Source of the DNA: Microbacterium sp. Marseille-Q6648
GTDB taxonomy: Bacteria > Actinomycetota > Actinomycetes > Actinomycetales > Microbacteriaceae
DNA: 64,000 bases
Direction: 5' to 3'
Assembly: GCF_943181415.1 (NCBI RefSeq)
Contig: NZ_CALPBZ010000001.1
Span: 186,001 to 250,000 of the forward strand
The notes under the pieces are model-generated. The model was not told the origin of the DNA. It was given only the letters and a program-made list of their open reading frames with translations, and made no database searches. Both the position numbers and the translations under genes were made by a program. Shown here in pieces: positions 8,190 to 16,643 of this stretch. Each line of letters opens with the position of its first letter. Within the stretch, counting starts at the first letter, position 1.

Positions 8190-8591
8190 ATGGACACCAT
8201 GATGATGGACGCCATGTCGAAGGACATGATGTCGATGCCCGGCATGGACACGATGGACATGTCCGTGATGCAGGCCTGTATGGACGCCTGCTCGGCCTGC
8301 GAGCAGGCATGCACCGTCTGCTCGACGCAGATGATGTCGTGCGCGCCGGCGTGCATGAACTGCGCCGACATGTGCAACACGATGATGCGCTCCATGATGC
8401 GGATGCAGGGCATGACACCGGCCTCGATGATGGCCATGCTCGACGCCTGCATCGCGATGTGCCAGACCTGCATGGACGAGTGCATGGAGCACGCCGACCA
8501 CAGCGACGTCTGCAAGATGTGCGCTCAGTCGTGCCAGGCCTGCATGGACGCGTGCATGGCGGTCAAGGACGCCATGATGGCGGCCGCCTGA
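8190..8591 (+). CDS. Cys/Met-rich four-helix copper-storage protein (Csp type)
   Basis: A 133-residue protein in which about a quarter of residues are Met and 18 are Cys. The Cys sit in helical spacing (CMDACSACEQACTVC, CAPACMNCADMC, CIAMCQTCMDEC, CKMCAQSCQACMDAC), as in the Csp/DUF326 copper-storage proteins whose four-helix bundle is lined with Cys thiolates binding many Cu(I) ions. The N-terminal 25 residues are extremely Met-rich (MDTMMMDAMSKDMMSMPGM) and have no signal peptide, so it is probably cytosolic like Csp3. The neighbouring divergent CopC-type gene supports a copper role. The Met-rich extension before helix 1 seems longer than usual and may be an extra Cu(I) site. Confidence 0.85.
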   Translation: MDTMMMDAMSKDMMSMPGMDTMDMSVMQACMDACSACEQACTVCSTQMMSCAPACMNCADMCNTMMRSMMRMQGMTPASMMAMLDACIAMCQTCMDECMEHADHSDVCKMCAQSCQACMDACMAVKDAMMAAA

Positions 8592-8613
8592 GTCCGAGGC
8601 GTCGGACCCGCAG

Positions 8614-8973
8614 TCAGGCCGCGCGGAGCGGCGCGATGTTGAACCGGGCAGAGCCGGCGGCCAGCACGTCGTAACGCGCGTGCAGCGCCACCGGCGATCC
8701 CACCTGGACCCGCGCCGCGGCGCCCGCACCGTTCCACACGGTGTGCGCGGTGTCGTCGACGAAACTCGTCACCACGACGACGCCGGTCGCGGCATCCGCC
8801 TCTGCGACGATGCCGTCGACCCAGTCGGACGGCGTCGCCGAGGCCAGGCGCGCCTGGATCAGGTGAAGCGCGTGGCCGGGGGCGTACGAGGTGCAGGGTC
8901 CGCCGTCGAAGCACATGCAGATCGCACGCTCGCGCACCTCGAGGGGCGGAATGTGGCTCTGCGGACTCGACAC
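8614..8973 (-). CDS. Uncharacterised protein (119 aa)
   Basis: A 119-residue protein from the GTG at 8973. It contains REAICM-like text (VRERAICMCFDGGPCTSYAPGHALHLIQARLAS) with two close Cys residues, and later small beta-like segments (GVVVVTSFVDDTAHTVWNGAG, GSPVALHARYDVLAAG). No signal peptide or membrane segment. I do not recognise a family. It faces away from the FHA gene and converges with the copper-storage gene, whose stop is 22 bp away. Codon use matches its neighbours, so it is probably a real gene; the exact start is uncertain. Confidence 0.6.
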   Translation of the reverse strand: MSSPQSHIPPLEVRERAICMCFDGGPCTSYAPGHALHLIQARLASATPSDWVDGIVAEADAATGVVVVTSFVDDTAHTVWNGAGAAARVQVGSPVALHARYDVLAAGSARFNIAPLRAA

Positions 8974-9114
8974 GATGGACTCCCAGTCAGTAGGTTCGTT
9001 GCTCAGCCAGGCTAAGACGCGGCGCTCCGTAGAGCACGCCGCTCGACACAGGCCGAAACATACGTACCTGCTGTGAGGCGGGAGAAGCCGGAAGACGATG
9101 CGATCCCTATCCGT

Positions 9115-9120
9115 TAGGCT
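9115..9120 (+). promoter_or_regulatory. -10 box TAGGCT for the FHA gene
   Basis: TAGGCT at this position predicts a transcript start near 9127, giving a leader of about 18 nt that carries AGGAGG (9133-9138), 6 nt before the GTG start. This favours GTG 9145 over the ATG at 9130, which would place the ribosome site inside the coding region. Confidence 0.5.
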
Positions 9121-9144
9121 TGCATCCGCATGAGGAGGTCCACT

Positions 9145-9654
9145 GTGGACGACAATCGCCGACCCGAGCCGGGTGACATCCGGCGCGGAAGTGGCGCAGG
9201 CGACGAGACGCGCAGCTTCGAGCGCGGATCCGACACCACGCAGACCTTCGGGCACGACTCCGATCTGTCGTTCGTGCCCTTCGGCAGCGAGCTGAACACC
9301 GCCGAGCTGGACGCCATCGAGGCGCTCCCCTCGGGTGCGGCGCTGCTGCTGGTCCGCTCGGGCCCGACCGCCGGGGCGCGCTACCTCCTCGACAGCGACG
9401 TGACCACCGTCGGCCGTCACCCCGAGGCCGACATCTTCTTCGACGACGTCACCGTCTCGCGTCGTCACGCCGAGATCACCCGCACCGGCTCGGCGTTCGA
9501 ACTCGTCGACCAGCGTTCGCTCAACGGCACCTATGTGAACGGCGAGCGCGTGGACCGCGCCGCGCTCACCAACGGCGCCGAGGTCCGCGTCGGCAAGTTC
9601 CGTCTGAACTTCTTCGTCTCACCGGCCGACCTCGCCCACCCGCCGGTCGCCTGA
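9145..9654 (+). CDS. garA: FHA-domain regulator, GarA/OdhI type
   Basis: A 169-residue protein. The start is GTG 9145, because AGGAGG lies 6 nt before it. The C-terminal half (about 65-165) is an FHA domain: VGRHPEAD, SRRHAEI and the SLNGTYVNG loop. The N-terminal tail has a Thr pair (SDTTQTF, Thr31/32) in the place of the phosphorylated ETTS motif of GarA/OdhI. In relatives the unphosphorylated protein inhibits 2-oxoglutarate dehydrogenase, and Ser/Thr kinases release this by phosphorylating the tail, after which the FHA domain binds its own tail. The neighbouring MerR genes follow the same order as Rv1827-Rv1828 of mycobacteria. Stop and next start share one base. Confidence 0.85.
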   Translation: MDDNRRPEPGDIRRGSGAGDETRSFERGSDTTQTFGHDSDLSFVPFGSELNTAELDAIEALPSGAALLLVRSGPTAGARYLLDSDVTTVGRHPEADIFFDDVTVSRRHAEITRTGSAFELVDQRSLNGTYVNGERVDRAALTNGAEVRVGKFRLNFFVSPADLAHPPVA

Positions 9655-10346
9655 TGGCGGCTGCCTCCGCCCGCGAACGCTCAGCGTCCGCGGGTCTGTT
9701 GAGCATCGGCCAGGTGCTCGCCCGGCTGACGCCGGAGTTCCCGACCCTCACCTCCAGCAAGCTGCGCTTCCTCGAGGTGCAGGGGATCGTCTCGCCCACC
9801 CGCACCGAGTCGGGCTACCGCAAGTTCTCGCAGGCCGACCTCGACCGGCTGCGTCTGGCGCTCACCCTGCAGCGCGACCACTACATGCCGCTGAACGTCA
9901 TCCGCGAGTACCTCGAGGACGTCGACGCCGGCCGCGACCCGTCGCCGCAGAGCACGATGCCGCCGCCGTCGATCGTGGCGGCCCCGCGCCGCTACCGTCG
10001 CGCCGAGCTGCTCACCGCGGCGGGCGCCGCGCCCCAGCTGCTCAACGACGCGATCAGCACGGGCGTGCTCGCCGGCTCGGACGCCTACACCGACCAGCAC
10101 GTCGCGCTGCTGCGTGCCCTCGTCGCCCTCGACCGGCACGGGATCGAGCCGCGCCACGTCAGGGCGCTCCGGCAGAACGCCGAGCGCGACGTCGCGCTGA
10201 TCGAATCTGCCATCGCCCCCGTCCTCCGGCGAACGGATGCCGCCTCGCGCGGTCGTGCCGGAGAAGTCGGCACCGAGCTCGCCAAGCGTCTGGATGAAGT
10301 GCGCGGCATCTTCATCCGCACGGCGCTGGACCGCCTGCTCGGCTGA
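9654..10346 (+). CDS. ftsR: MerR-family regulator, FtsR-like
   Basis: A 230-residue protein. The N-terminal MerR helix-turn-helix (about 14-85: LLSIGQVLARL, SSKLRFLEVQGIVSPTRTESGYRKFSQADLDRL) is followed by a longer C-terminal region (RRYRRAELLTAAGA, later LRQNAERDVALIE) shared with the FtsR/Rv1828 type. FtsR in Corynebacterium is encoded next to the FHA gene odhI and activates ftsZ. The position directly after the FHA gene here, with start overlapping its stop, supports orthology. A possible target is the AT-rich ftsZ leader at about 44.6 kb in this same window; that link is inference. Confidence 0.78.
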   Translation: MAAASARERSASAGLLSIGQVLARLTPEFPTLTSSKLRFLEVQGIVSPTRTESGYRKFSQADLDRLRLALTLQRDHYMPLNVIREYLEDVDAGRDPSPQSTMPPPSIVAAPRRYRRAELLTAAGAAPQLLNDAISTGVLAGSDAYTDQHVALLRALVALDRHGIEPRHVRALRQNAERDVALIESAIAPVLRRTDAASRGRAGEVGTELAKRLDEVRGIFIRTALDRLLG

Positions 10347-10456
10347 TCACGATTCGGTTGCGGCCGACGACACGCCGCGCCCGAACAGCCGATGTCGTTG
10401 CCGCGGGGCCCCCGCTCACCTAACGTTGAACTGTTGGCATCCGGATGGGAGAGCGC

Positions 10457-11002
10457 ATGACTGCTCGCGAAGCGGCCGACGGACAGCCGTTCGTCGCAGA
10501 CCTGCTCTTCACCGACGGTCTGCCGCAGATGGACGACGAAGTCGGCTACCGCGGTGCCCAGGCGGCGCGCGCAGCCGGGATCACTTACCGCCAGCTCGAC
10601 TACTGGGCCCGCACCGAGCTCGTCGAGCCCACCGTGCGCGGCGCCAGCGGCTCCGGCTCGCAGCGTCTCTACGGCTTCCGCGACATCCTCGTGCTGAAGC
10701 TCGTCAAGCGCCTCCTCGACACCGGCATCTCGCTCCAGCAGATCCGCGTCGCCGTCGACCAGCTTCGCGCCGCCGGCATCCGTGATCTCGCCGGCACCAC
10801 GCTCATGAGCGACGGCGCCTCGGTCTACCTGTGCACGTCGAACGACGAGGTCATCGACCTCGTCAGCCGCGGCCAGGGCGTCTTCGGCATCGCGGTCGGC
10901 AAGGTGCTGCGCGAGGTCGAGTCGACTCTCGTGGAGTTCTCTCCCGAGTCGCCCGACGCCATGGACGAGCTCGCCGCTCGTCGCGCCGCCCGCACCGCCT
11001 GA
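10457..11002 (+). CDS. MerR-family regulator, Rv1830-like
   Basis: A 181-residue protein. ATG 10457 is preceded by GGGAG; ATG 10445 in the same frame is an alternative. It has a MerR-like DNA-binding domain (GYRGAQAARAAGITYRQLDYWARTELVEPTVRGASGSGSQRLYGFRDILVLKLVKRLLDTGISLQQI broken over about residues 30-100) and a C-terminal region with a short LCTSNDEVIDL segment. In mycobacteria the order is FHA, MerR, bifunctional nuclease, MerR; here the nuclease gene is missing and the two MerR genes are 110 bp apart. Target genes are unknown. Confidence 0.78.
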   Translation: MTAREAADGQPFVADLLFTDGLPQMDDEVGYRGAQAARAAGITYRQLDYWARTELVEPTVRGASGSGSQRLYGFRDILVLKLVKRLLDTGISLQQIRVAVDQLRAAGIRDLAGTTLMSDGASVYLCTSNDEVIDLVSRGQGVFGIAVGKVLREVESTLVEFSPESPDAMDELAARRAARTA

Positions 11003-11041
11003 CGCGGTAGGGGTTTCGCTTCGGGTCGATGTTCGGCGCCC

Positions 11042-11177
11042 GGCGTCTGGTTTCGGGGCGTGCCCGTATTCGCGCGCTCGGCGTCTCGTTTCAGGGCGTG
11101 CCCGTTTTGGCGCGCTCGGCGTCTCGTTTCAGGGTGCGTCGGGTTTCGCGCGCTCGGCGTCTGATTCAGGGGGTGCG
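11042..11177. repeat. 38-bp tandem repeat, 3 full units plus part
   Basis: Units start at 11042, 11080, 11118 and 11156, an exact 38-bp period. Each begins GGCGTCT and ends CGCGCTC, with a middle of the form GTTTCAGGGCGTGCCCGT. The last unit is partial. This is the first part of a 1.3-kb gene-free island (11003-12296). No coding frame crosses it convincingly. Confidence 0.8.
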
Positions 11178-11184
11178 AGGTGCG

Positions 11185-11400
11185 GCATCCGGGGCTCGCG
11201 GGGTTTCGGCCGTCCTGTTGACGGCGCGCGGGGGCGGGGTTGCGGCATCCGGGGCTCGCGGGTCTCGGCCATCCGGTCACCGGGTGCGCAGGGCGCGGCA
11301 TCCGGGGCTCGCGGGTCTCGGCCATCCGGTCTCCGGGTGCGCAGGGCGGGGCATCCGGTTCCCGGGTGCGCAGGGCGCGGCATCCGAGGCGCGGGGTGCG
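11185..11400. repeat. 53-bp degenerate repeats carrying CGGCATCC
   Basis: Repeats of the type GCGGCATCCGGGGCTCGCGG followed by TCTCGGCCATCCGGTC and a GGGTGCGCAGGGC joint. Two good units start at 11242 and 11295 (53-bp period), with shorter decayed copies before and after. Nearly every copy carries the octamer CGGCATCC. Non-coding. Confidence 0.7.
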
Positions 11401-11550
11401 GCATCCCGCGGATTCCGATTCCCTGACTCCGGATTCCGGATACTCCCGCGTTCCGCAGCGGTTTCCGGAGGCGCCGGACTCCGGAAACCGGAGATCGGCG
11501 CGGTTCGCGGACTCCTGAACGAGAAACATCCGGGTATCGGCCGGATCTCC

Positions 11551-11633
11551 GGTTTCCGGACTCTCGACGGAGGGGAGACCTCCGGTTTCCGGACTCTCGA
11601 CGGAGGGGAGACCTCCGGTTTCCGGACCCTCGG
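11551..11633. repeat. 33-bp perfect tandem repeat (2.5 units)
   Basis: Two identical 33-bp units at 11551-11583 and 11584-11616, and a third partial unit to 11633. Each begins GGTTTCCGGACTCTCGACGG and ends GAGGGGAGACCTCC. Perfect identity suggests recent duplication. The 150 bp before it are rich in TCCGGA/GGTTTCCGG palindromes from which the unit probably arose. Confidence 0.85.
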
Positions 11634-11660
11634 TCCACCCCGTGGGCCACCCACGGCAGC

Positions 11661-12273
11661 GAGCCGTCACTTATGTCCGGGGCGGGCCGTCGGTGCCGAC
11701 ACACGTGACGGCTCGCTGAGCCGCCACCGCGCCGACCGCGGGAGTTGAATCCAGGATGCCGGCGCAGGCGGCCGCGGGGTACACATGGTTCCGGATGCCG
11801 GGTGAGACGTCACTTGTGTCCGCGGCGGCCCGCCATAGCCGACACGGGTGACGGCTCACGTGCCGTCAGAGTGCGCCGGGTGGGCGGTGCTGTTCCGGAT
11901 GCCGGGTGAGACGTCACTTGTGTCGGCGGCGGCGCGCCATAGAAGACACGGGTGACGGCTCGCGGGTCTGAGAGTGCGCCGGGTGGGCGGTGCTGTTCCG
12001 GATGCCGGCGCGAGCCGTCACTTATGTCCGTGGCGAGCCGCCATAGGTGACACGGGTGACGGCTCGCGGGTCCGAGAGTGCGCCGGGTGGGTGGTGCTGT
12101 TCCGGATGCCGGGGTGAGACGTCACTTGTGTCCGCAGCGCTCCTCAATAGCCGACACGGGCGACGGCTCACGTGCCGGCAGAGTGCGCCGGGTGGCGGTG
12201 CGGCTCCGGATGCCGGGGTGAGACGTCACGTGTGTCGGCGGCGGCGCGCCATAGCCGACACGGGTGACGGCTC
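11661..12273. repeat. 54-bp palindrome array B (6 units, 104-bp period)
   Basis: Six 54-bp units at 11661-11714, 11804-11857, 11908-11961, 12012-12065, 12116-12169 and 12220-12273. The last five start exactly 104 bp apart, with 50-bp spacers. Spacers share GTGCGCCGGGTGGG, GGTGCTGTTCCGGATGCCGG or close variants. Units 2, 3, 5 and 6 have GAGACGTCAC in the left arm instead of GAGCCGTCAC; right arms are mostly GACACGGGTGACGGCTC. The array lies between the convergent second MerR gene and a ParA gene. It is the most regular of the four arrays in the window. Confidence 0.92.
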
Positions 12274-12296
12274 GCGCGTCCGAGAGTCCCGCAGGG

Positions 12297-13106
12297 TCAG
12301 GCGCGGACGTCGCTCGTGGTCGGGATGCGGCCGGTGCGGATGATGCGGTCGAGCAGCGCGTCGAAGTCGGCGGCGAGTTCCTGCGCGGAGTCTCCGGGCC
12401 AGATGTGCAGCGGCTTCGCCGCCCCCTGCGCCTGCTGCAGCGACGTGCGCTCGGGCAGCTGGGGCGAGAGGACGAGCGGGCCGAACATGTCGCGCAGCTC
12501 CTTGATGCGGAACTGGTGCTCGATCGACTGCGGGCGGACGCGGTTGACGACGATGCCGAGCGGCTGGAGGCGGGGGGAGAGGCCGCGGCGGATCTCCTCG
12601 ATCGCGCGCAGGGCGCGGTCGGCGGCGGCGACCGAGAACAGGCCCGGCTCGGTGATGACGATGACGCGATCGCTCGCAGCCCACGCGGTGCGGGTGAGGG
12701 CGTTCAGCGACGGGGCGCAGTCGATGAGCACGAGGTCGTACTCGGACTCGATGGTCGCGAGGGCCTCTTCGAGCTTCCACACGTCGCGCACCGACGGGTG
12801 CGGACCGTCGAAGTTGATGGCGGACGGGCTGCCGATCATGACGTCGATGGTGCCCGGATGCACCTTCGCCCAGCCGCTGGAGGTGATGGCCTGACGGACC
12901 GTCTTCTCCTTGGGATTCTCGAGGACGTCGGCGATGTTGAGCCGTCCGGCGACCTGAATGTCCATGCCCGTGGACACGTCCGACTGCGGGTCGAGATCGA
13001 CGACAAGAGTCCGGACACCCCGGGCGAACGCCGCGGAGGCGAGGCCGAGTGTCACGGTCGTCTTGCCGACGCCGCCCTTGAGTGAGCTGACCGAGAGCAC
13101 GTGCAC
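12297..13106 (-). CDS. ParA/Soj-type ATPase (orphan)
   Basis: A 269-residue protein from a GTG start. It has the deviant Walker A motif KGGVGKTT at residues 10-17, the DLDPQSDVS segment and a Walker B-like LVLIDCAPS. These define the ParA/MinD family of positioning ATPases. No parB gene or obvious parS site is next to it, so this is not the chromosome partition pair. It is divergent from pyruvate carboxylase and ends 23 bp from palindrome array B. A second ParA-type ATPase lies on the other side of the carboxylase gene. The cargo is unknown. Confidence 0.85.
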   Translation of the reverse strand: MHVLSVSSLKGGVGKTTVTLGLASAAFARGVRTLVVDLDPQSDVSTGMDIQVAGRLNIADVLENPKEKTVRQAITSSGWAKVHPGTIDVMIGSPSAINFDGPHPSVRDVWKLEEALATIESEYDLVLIDCAPSLNALTRTAWAASDRVIVITEPGLFSVAAADRALRAIEEIRRGLSPRLQPLGIVVNRVRPQSIEHQFRIKELRDMFGPLVLSPQLPERTSLQQAQGAAKPLHIWPGDSAQELAADFDALLDRIIRTGRIPTTSDVRA

Positions 13107-13128
13107 AAGGCTCCACGTTACCGTCCCC

Positions 13129-13134
13129 TAGGCT
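13129..13134 (+). promoter_or_regulatory. -10 box TAGGCT for pyruvate carboxylase
   Basis: TAGGCT, 44 bp before the ATG at 13179, predicts a short leader of about 38 nt. The box is flanked by the divergent ParA start at 13106, so both promoters share about 70 bp. Confidence 0.5.
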
Positions 13135-13178
13135 GAGAGCACACTCAGCCGCCCCCCGACGCTGCACGCGAGGTGAGC

Positions 13179-16100
13179 ATGTTCCGAAAGATCCTTGTCG
13201 CGAACCGCGGTGAAATCGCCATCCGCGCATTCCGAGCCGCCTTCGAACTGGGGGCCCGCACGGTGGCGGTGTTCCCCTACGAGGATCGCAATTCGCTGCA
13301 TCGGCTGAAGGCCGACGAGGCGTATCAGATCGGCGAGGTCGGGCATCCGGTGCGGGCCTACCTCGACGTCGACGAGATCATCCGGGTCGCGCGCGAGAGC
13401 GGCGCCGACGCCATCTACCCCGGCTACGGCTTCCTGTCCGAGAACCCCGAGCTCGCCGAGAAGGCCGCCGCGAACGGCATCACCTTCATCGGCCCGCCGG
13501 CCTCGGTGCTCGAGATGGCAGGCAACAAGGTCACGGCCAAGCACCACGCGATCGCCGCGGGCGTGCCGGTGCTCCGCTCCACCGAGGCGTCCGACGATGT
13601 CGACACCCTCGTCGGCCAGGCCGCCGACATCGGCTTCCCCATCTTCGTCAAGGCCGTCGCCGGCGGCGGCGGGCGAGGGATGCGGCGGGTCGAGACCCCC
13701 GCCGAGCTTCCGCCCGCCCTGGCCGAGGCCATGCGCGAGGCCCACAGCGCATTCGGCGATGCGCGCGTCTTCCTCGAGCAGGCGGTGCAGCGGCCCCGCC
13801 ACGTCGAGGTGCAGGTGCTCGCGGACGCCGCCGGCACGACGGCGCACCTGTTCGAGCGCGACTGCTCGGTGCAGCGTCGTCATCAGAAGGTGATCGAGAT
13901 CGCCCCGGCGCCGAACCTCGACGACACGGTCCGCCAGGACCTGCACCGCTACGCGATCGCCTTCGCCGAGTCGATCGGGTATCAGAACGCGGGCACCGTG
14001 GAGTTCCTGCTCGAGACCGCAGGGCCGCGCATCGGCGAGGTCGTCTTCATCGAGATGAACCCGCGCATCCAGGTCGAGCACACCGTCACCGAAGAGGTGA
14101 CCGACGTCGACCTCGTGCAGTCGCAGATGCGCATCGCGGCCGGTCAGACCCTCGACGAGCTCGGGCTCACCCAGGACCGGATCCATCTGCGCGGCGCCGC
14201 CCTGCAGTGCCGCATCACGACCGAGGACCCCACGCAGGGCTTCCGCCCCGACACCGGCAAGATCACGACCTACCGCTCACCGGGCGGTGCGGGCATCCGC
14301 CTCGACGGCGGCACGACGGCGGCCGGCTCGCAGGTCAGCCCGCACTTCGACTCGATGCTGGCCAAGCTGACGTGCCGCGGCCGCGACTTCGGCGCTGCGG
14401 TGCTGCGCGCCCGCCGCGCCCTGGCGGAGTTCCGCATCCGCGGCGTCTCCACCAACATCTCGTTCCTGCAGGCGGTGCTCGACGACGACGCGTTCGTCGC
14501 CGGCGACGTCAGCACCTCCTTCATCGACGAGCGCCCCGAGCTGCTCAAGGGCCGCGCATCGAAGGACCGCGGCACGAAGATCCTCAACTGGCTCGTCGAC
14601 ACCACCGTGAACAAGCCCAACGGCGAGAACCCGGTGACCGTCGACCCCCGGGCGAAGCTCCCCGCGATCGACCTGCACACCGACGCCCCCGCGGGGTCGC
14701 GCCAGCGGCTGCAGGAGCTCGGCCCCGCCGGCTTCGCCCAGGCGCTGCGCGCGCAGACGTCGCTGGCCGTGACCGAGACCACGTTCCGCGACGCGCACCA
14801 GTCGCTGCTGGCGACCCGCGTGCGCACGAAGGACCTCGCGGCCGTCGCGCCCTACGTCGCCCGTATGACCCCCGAGCTGCTGTCGGTCGAAGCGTGGGGC
14901 GGGGCCACCTACGACGTGGCCCTCCGCTTCCTCGGCGAAGACCCGTGGGAGCGCCTCGACAAGCTGCGCACCGCTCTGCCGAACGTCGCGATCCAGATGC
15001 TGCTGCGCGGGCGCAACACCGTCGGCTACACGCCCTACCCGACCGAGGTCACCGACGCGTTCGTCCGCGAGGCCGCCGTGAGCGGCATCGACATCTTCCG
15101 CATCTTCGACGCCCTCAACGACGTGTCGCAGATGCGCCCCGCGATCGACGCGGTGCTCGCCACCGGCACCTCGATCGCCGAGGTCGCCGTCTGCTACACC
15201 GGCGACCTGCTGAATCCGGGGGAGGACCTCTACACCCTCGACTACTACCTGCGCCTGGCCGAGCAGATCGTGGATGCCGGAGCTCACGTCCTCGCGATCA
15301 AGGACATGGCGGGCCTCCTGCGCCCCGCGGCGGCCGCGCGGCTCGTGTCGGCGCTCCGCGAGCGCTTCGATCTGCCCGTTCACGTCCACACCCACGACAC
15401 CGCCGGGGGACAGCTGGCGACGCTGCTCGCCGCGAGTGCCGCCGGAGCCGACGCCGTGGACGCGGCATCCGCCCCCATGTCGGGAACGACCAGCCAGCCG
15501 TCGCTGTCGGCGCTCGTGGCCGCGCTCGCGCACACCGAGCGCGACACCGGAATCGACCTCGGCGCCGTGAGCGACCTCGAGCCCTACTGGGAGGCCGTGC
15601 GCCACCTGTACAGCCCGTTCGAGTCGGGGCTCCCGGGCCCCACCGGTCGTGTGTACCACCACGAGATCCCCGGCGGACAGCTGTCCAACCTGCGCCAGCA
15701 GGCGATCGCGCTCGGACTGTCGGAGGACTTCGAGCTCATCGAGGACATGTACGCCGCGGCGAACCGCATCCTCGGCCGCGTGCCGAAGGTGACGCCGTCG
15801 TCGAAGGTCGTCGGCGACCTCGCGCTGCACCTCGCCGCCGTCAAGGCGGACCCGGCGGACTTCGAGGAGAACCCCCACAAGTACGACGTTCCGGACTCGG
15901 TCGTCGGCTTCATGGCGGGCGAGCTCGGCGATCTGCCGGGCGGCTGGCCCGAGCCCTTCCGCACGAAGGTGCTGCAGGGCCGGACGGTCGACATCGCGGT
16001 CACCCCGTTGACGGATGCCGAGACGGCAGGCCTCGACGGGGATTCGTTCTCGCGTCGCGACATGCTGAACCAGCTGCTGTTCCCCGCGCCCACCCGCGCG

Positions 16101-16586
16101 TTCCAGCAGACCCGCGAGGTGTTCGGTGACCTGAGCGTGCTCGACACCGCCGACTATCTGTACGGCATCGCCGCGGGTACCGAGCACGTGGTCGAGATCG
16201 AACGCGGCGTGCAGCTCTTCGTCGGCCTCGAGGCGATCGGCGCGGCCGACGACAAGGGCATGCGCACCGTCATGACGACCCTCAACGGCCAGCTGCGACC
16301 GGTGTTCGTCCGCGACCGGAGCATCGAGGTCGAGGCGCGGCAGGCAGAGAAGGCCGACACCACGAAGCCGGGCCAGGTCGCCGCGCCGTTCTCGGGGGTC
16401 GTCACGGTCAAGTCCGCTGTCGGAGACACCGTCGAAGCCGGTCAGCCGGTGGCCTCGATCGAGGCGATGAAGATGGAGGCGGCCATCACCGCGCCCATCG
16501 ACGGGGTCGTCGAACGGCTCGCGATCGGGGCGACGCAGCAGGTGGAGGCGGGCGACCTTTTGGTCGTCATCCGTCCGGCGCATTAG
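13179..16586 (+). CDS. pyc: Pyruvate carboxylase
   Basis: A 1135-residue, single-chain enzyme of full family length. ATG 13179 gives the usual N-terminus MFRKILVANRGEIAIR; GTG 13173 is an alternative. Domains in order: biotin carboxylase (about 1-450, with GGGGRGMRRV and the EMNPRIQVEHTVTEE segment), carboxyltransferase (about 530-800, TTFRDAHQSLLATR and the metal-site HVHTHDTAGGQ), allosteric/PYC region, and a C-terminal biotinyl domain with Lys1098 in the biotin site EAMKMEA. It carboxylates pyruvate to oxaloacetate with ATP and bicarbonate, refilling the citric acid cycle. It stands alone between two ParA-type ATPase genes. Confidence 0.97.
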   Translation: MFRKILVANRGEIAIRAFRAAFELGARTVAVFPYEDRNSLHRLKADEAYQIGEVGHPVRAYLDVDEIIRVARESGADAIYPGYGFLSENPELAEKAAANGITFIGPPASVLEMAGNKVTAKHHAIAAGVPVLRSTEASDDVDTLVGQAADIGFPIFVKAVAGGGGRGMRRVETPAELPPALAEAMREAHSAFGDARVFLEQAVQRPRHVEVQVLADAAGTTAHLFERDCSVQRRHQKVIEIAPAPNLDDTVRQDLHRYAIAFAESIGYQNAGTVEFLLETAGPRIGEVVFIEMNPRIQVEHTVTEEVTDVDLVQSQMRIAAGQTLDELGLTQDRIHLRGAALQCRITTEDPTQGFRPDTGKITTYRSPGGAGIRLDGGTTAAGSQVSPHFDSMLAKLTCRGRDFGAAVLRARRALAEFRIRGVSTNISFLQAVLDDDAFVAGDVSTSFIDERPELLKGRASKDRGTKILNWLVDTTVNKPNGENPVTVDPRAKLPAIDLHTDAPAGSRQRLQELGPAGFAQALRAQTSLAVTETTFRDAHQSLLATRVRTKDLAAVAPYVARMTPELLSVEAWGGATYDVALRFLGEDPWERLDKLRTALPNVAIQMLLRGRNTVGYTPYPTEVTDAFVREAAVSGIDIFRIFDALNDVSQMRPAIDAVLATGTSIAEVAVCYTGDLLNPGEDLYTLDYYLRLAEQIVDAGAHVLAIKDMAGLLRPAAAARLVSALRERFDLPVHVHTHDTAGGQLATLLAASAAGADAVDAASAPMSGTTSQPSLSALVAALAHTERDTGIDLGAVSDLEPYWEAVRHLYSPFESGLPGPTGRVYHHEIPGGQLSNLRQQAIALGLSEDFELIEDMYAAANRILGRVPKVTPSSKVVGDLALHLAAVKADPADFEENPHKYDVPDSVVGFMAGELGDLPGGWPEPFRTKVLQGRTVDIAVTPLTDAETAGLDGDSFSRRDMLNQLLFPAPTRAFQQTREVFGDLSVLDTADYLYGIAAGTEHVVEIERGVQLFVGLEAIGAADDKGMRTVMTTLNGQLRPVFVRDRSIEVEARQAEKADTTKPGQVAAPFSGVVTVKSAVGDTVEAGQPVASIEAMKMEAAITAPIDGVVERLAIGATQQVEAGDLLVVIRPAH

Positions 16587-16643
16587 CCTGGGGGGCGGCG
16601 TGAGCGCACCCGGCACGCCCCTTGCTACTTGGAGATGCCCTCA

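Noticed and set aside
11029-11748. Open frames through the repeat island after the second MerR gene
   Set aside because: Arg/Gly/Ser-rich translations of tandem repeats in all frames; no start context or conserved residues.
11661-12273. Integron-type attC sites
   Set aside because: No GTTRRRY core, no integron integrase and no gene cassettes between the palindromes.
14277-16616. 779-codon frame opposite pyruvate carboxylase
   Set aside because: Composition is Arg/Gly/His-rich with no domain; it mirrors the conserved enzyme on the + strand.
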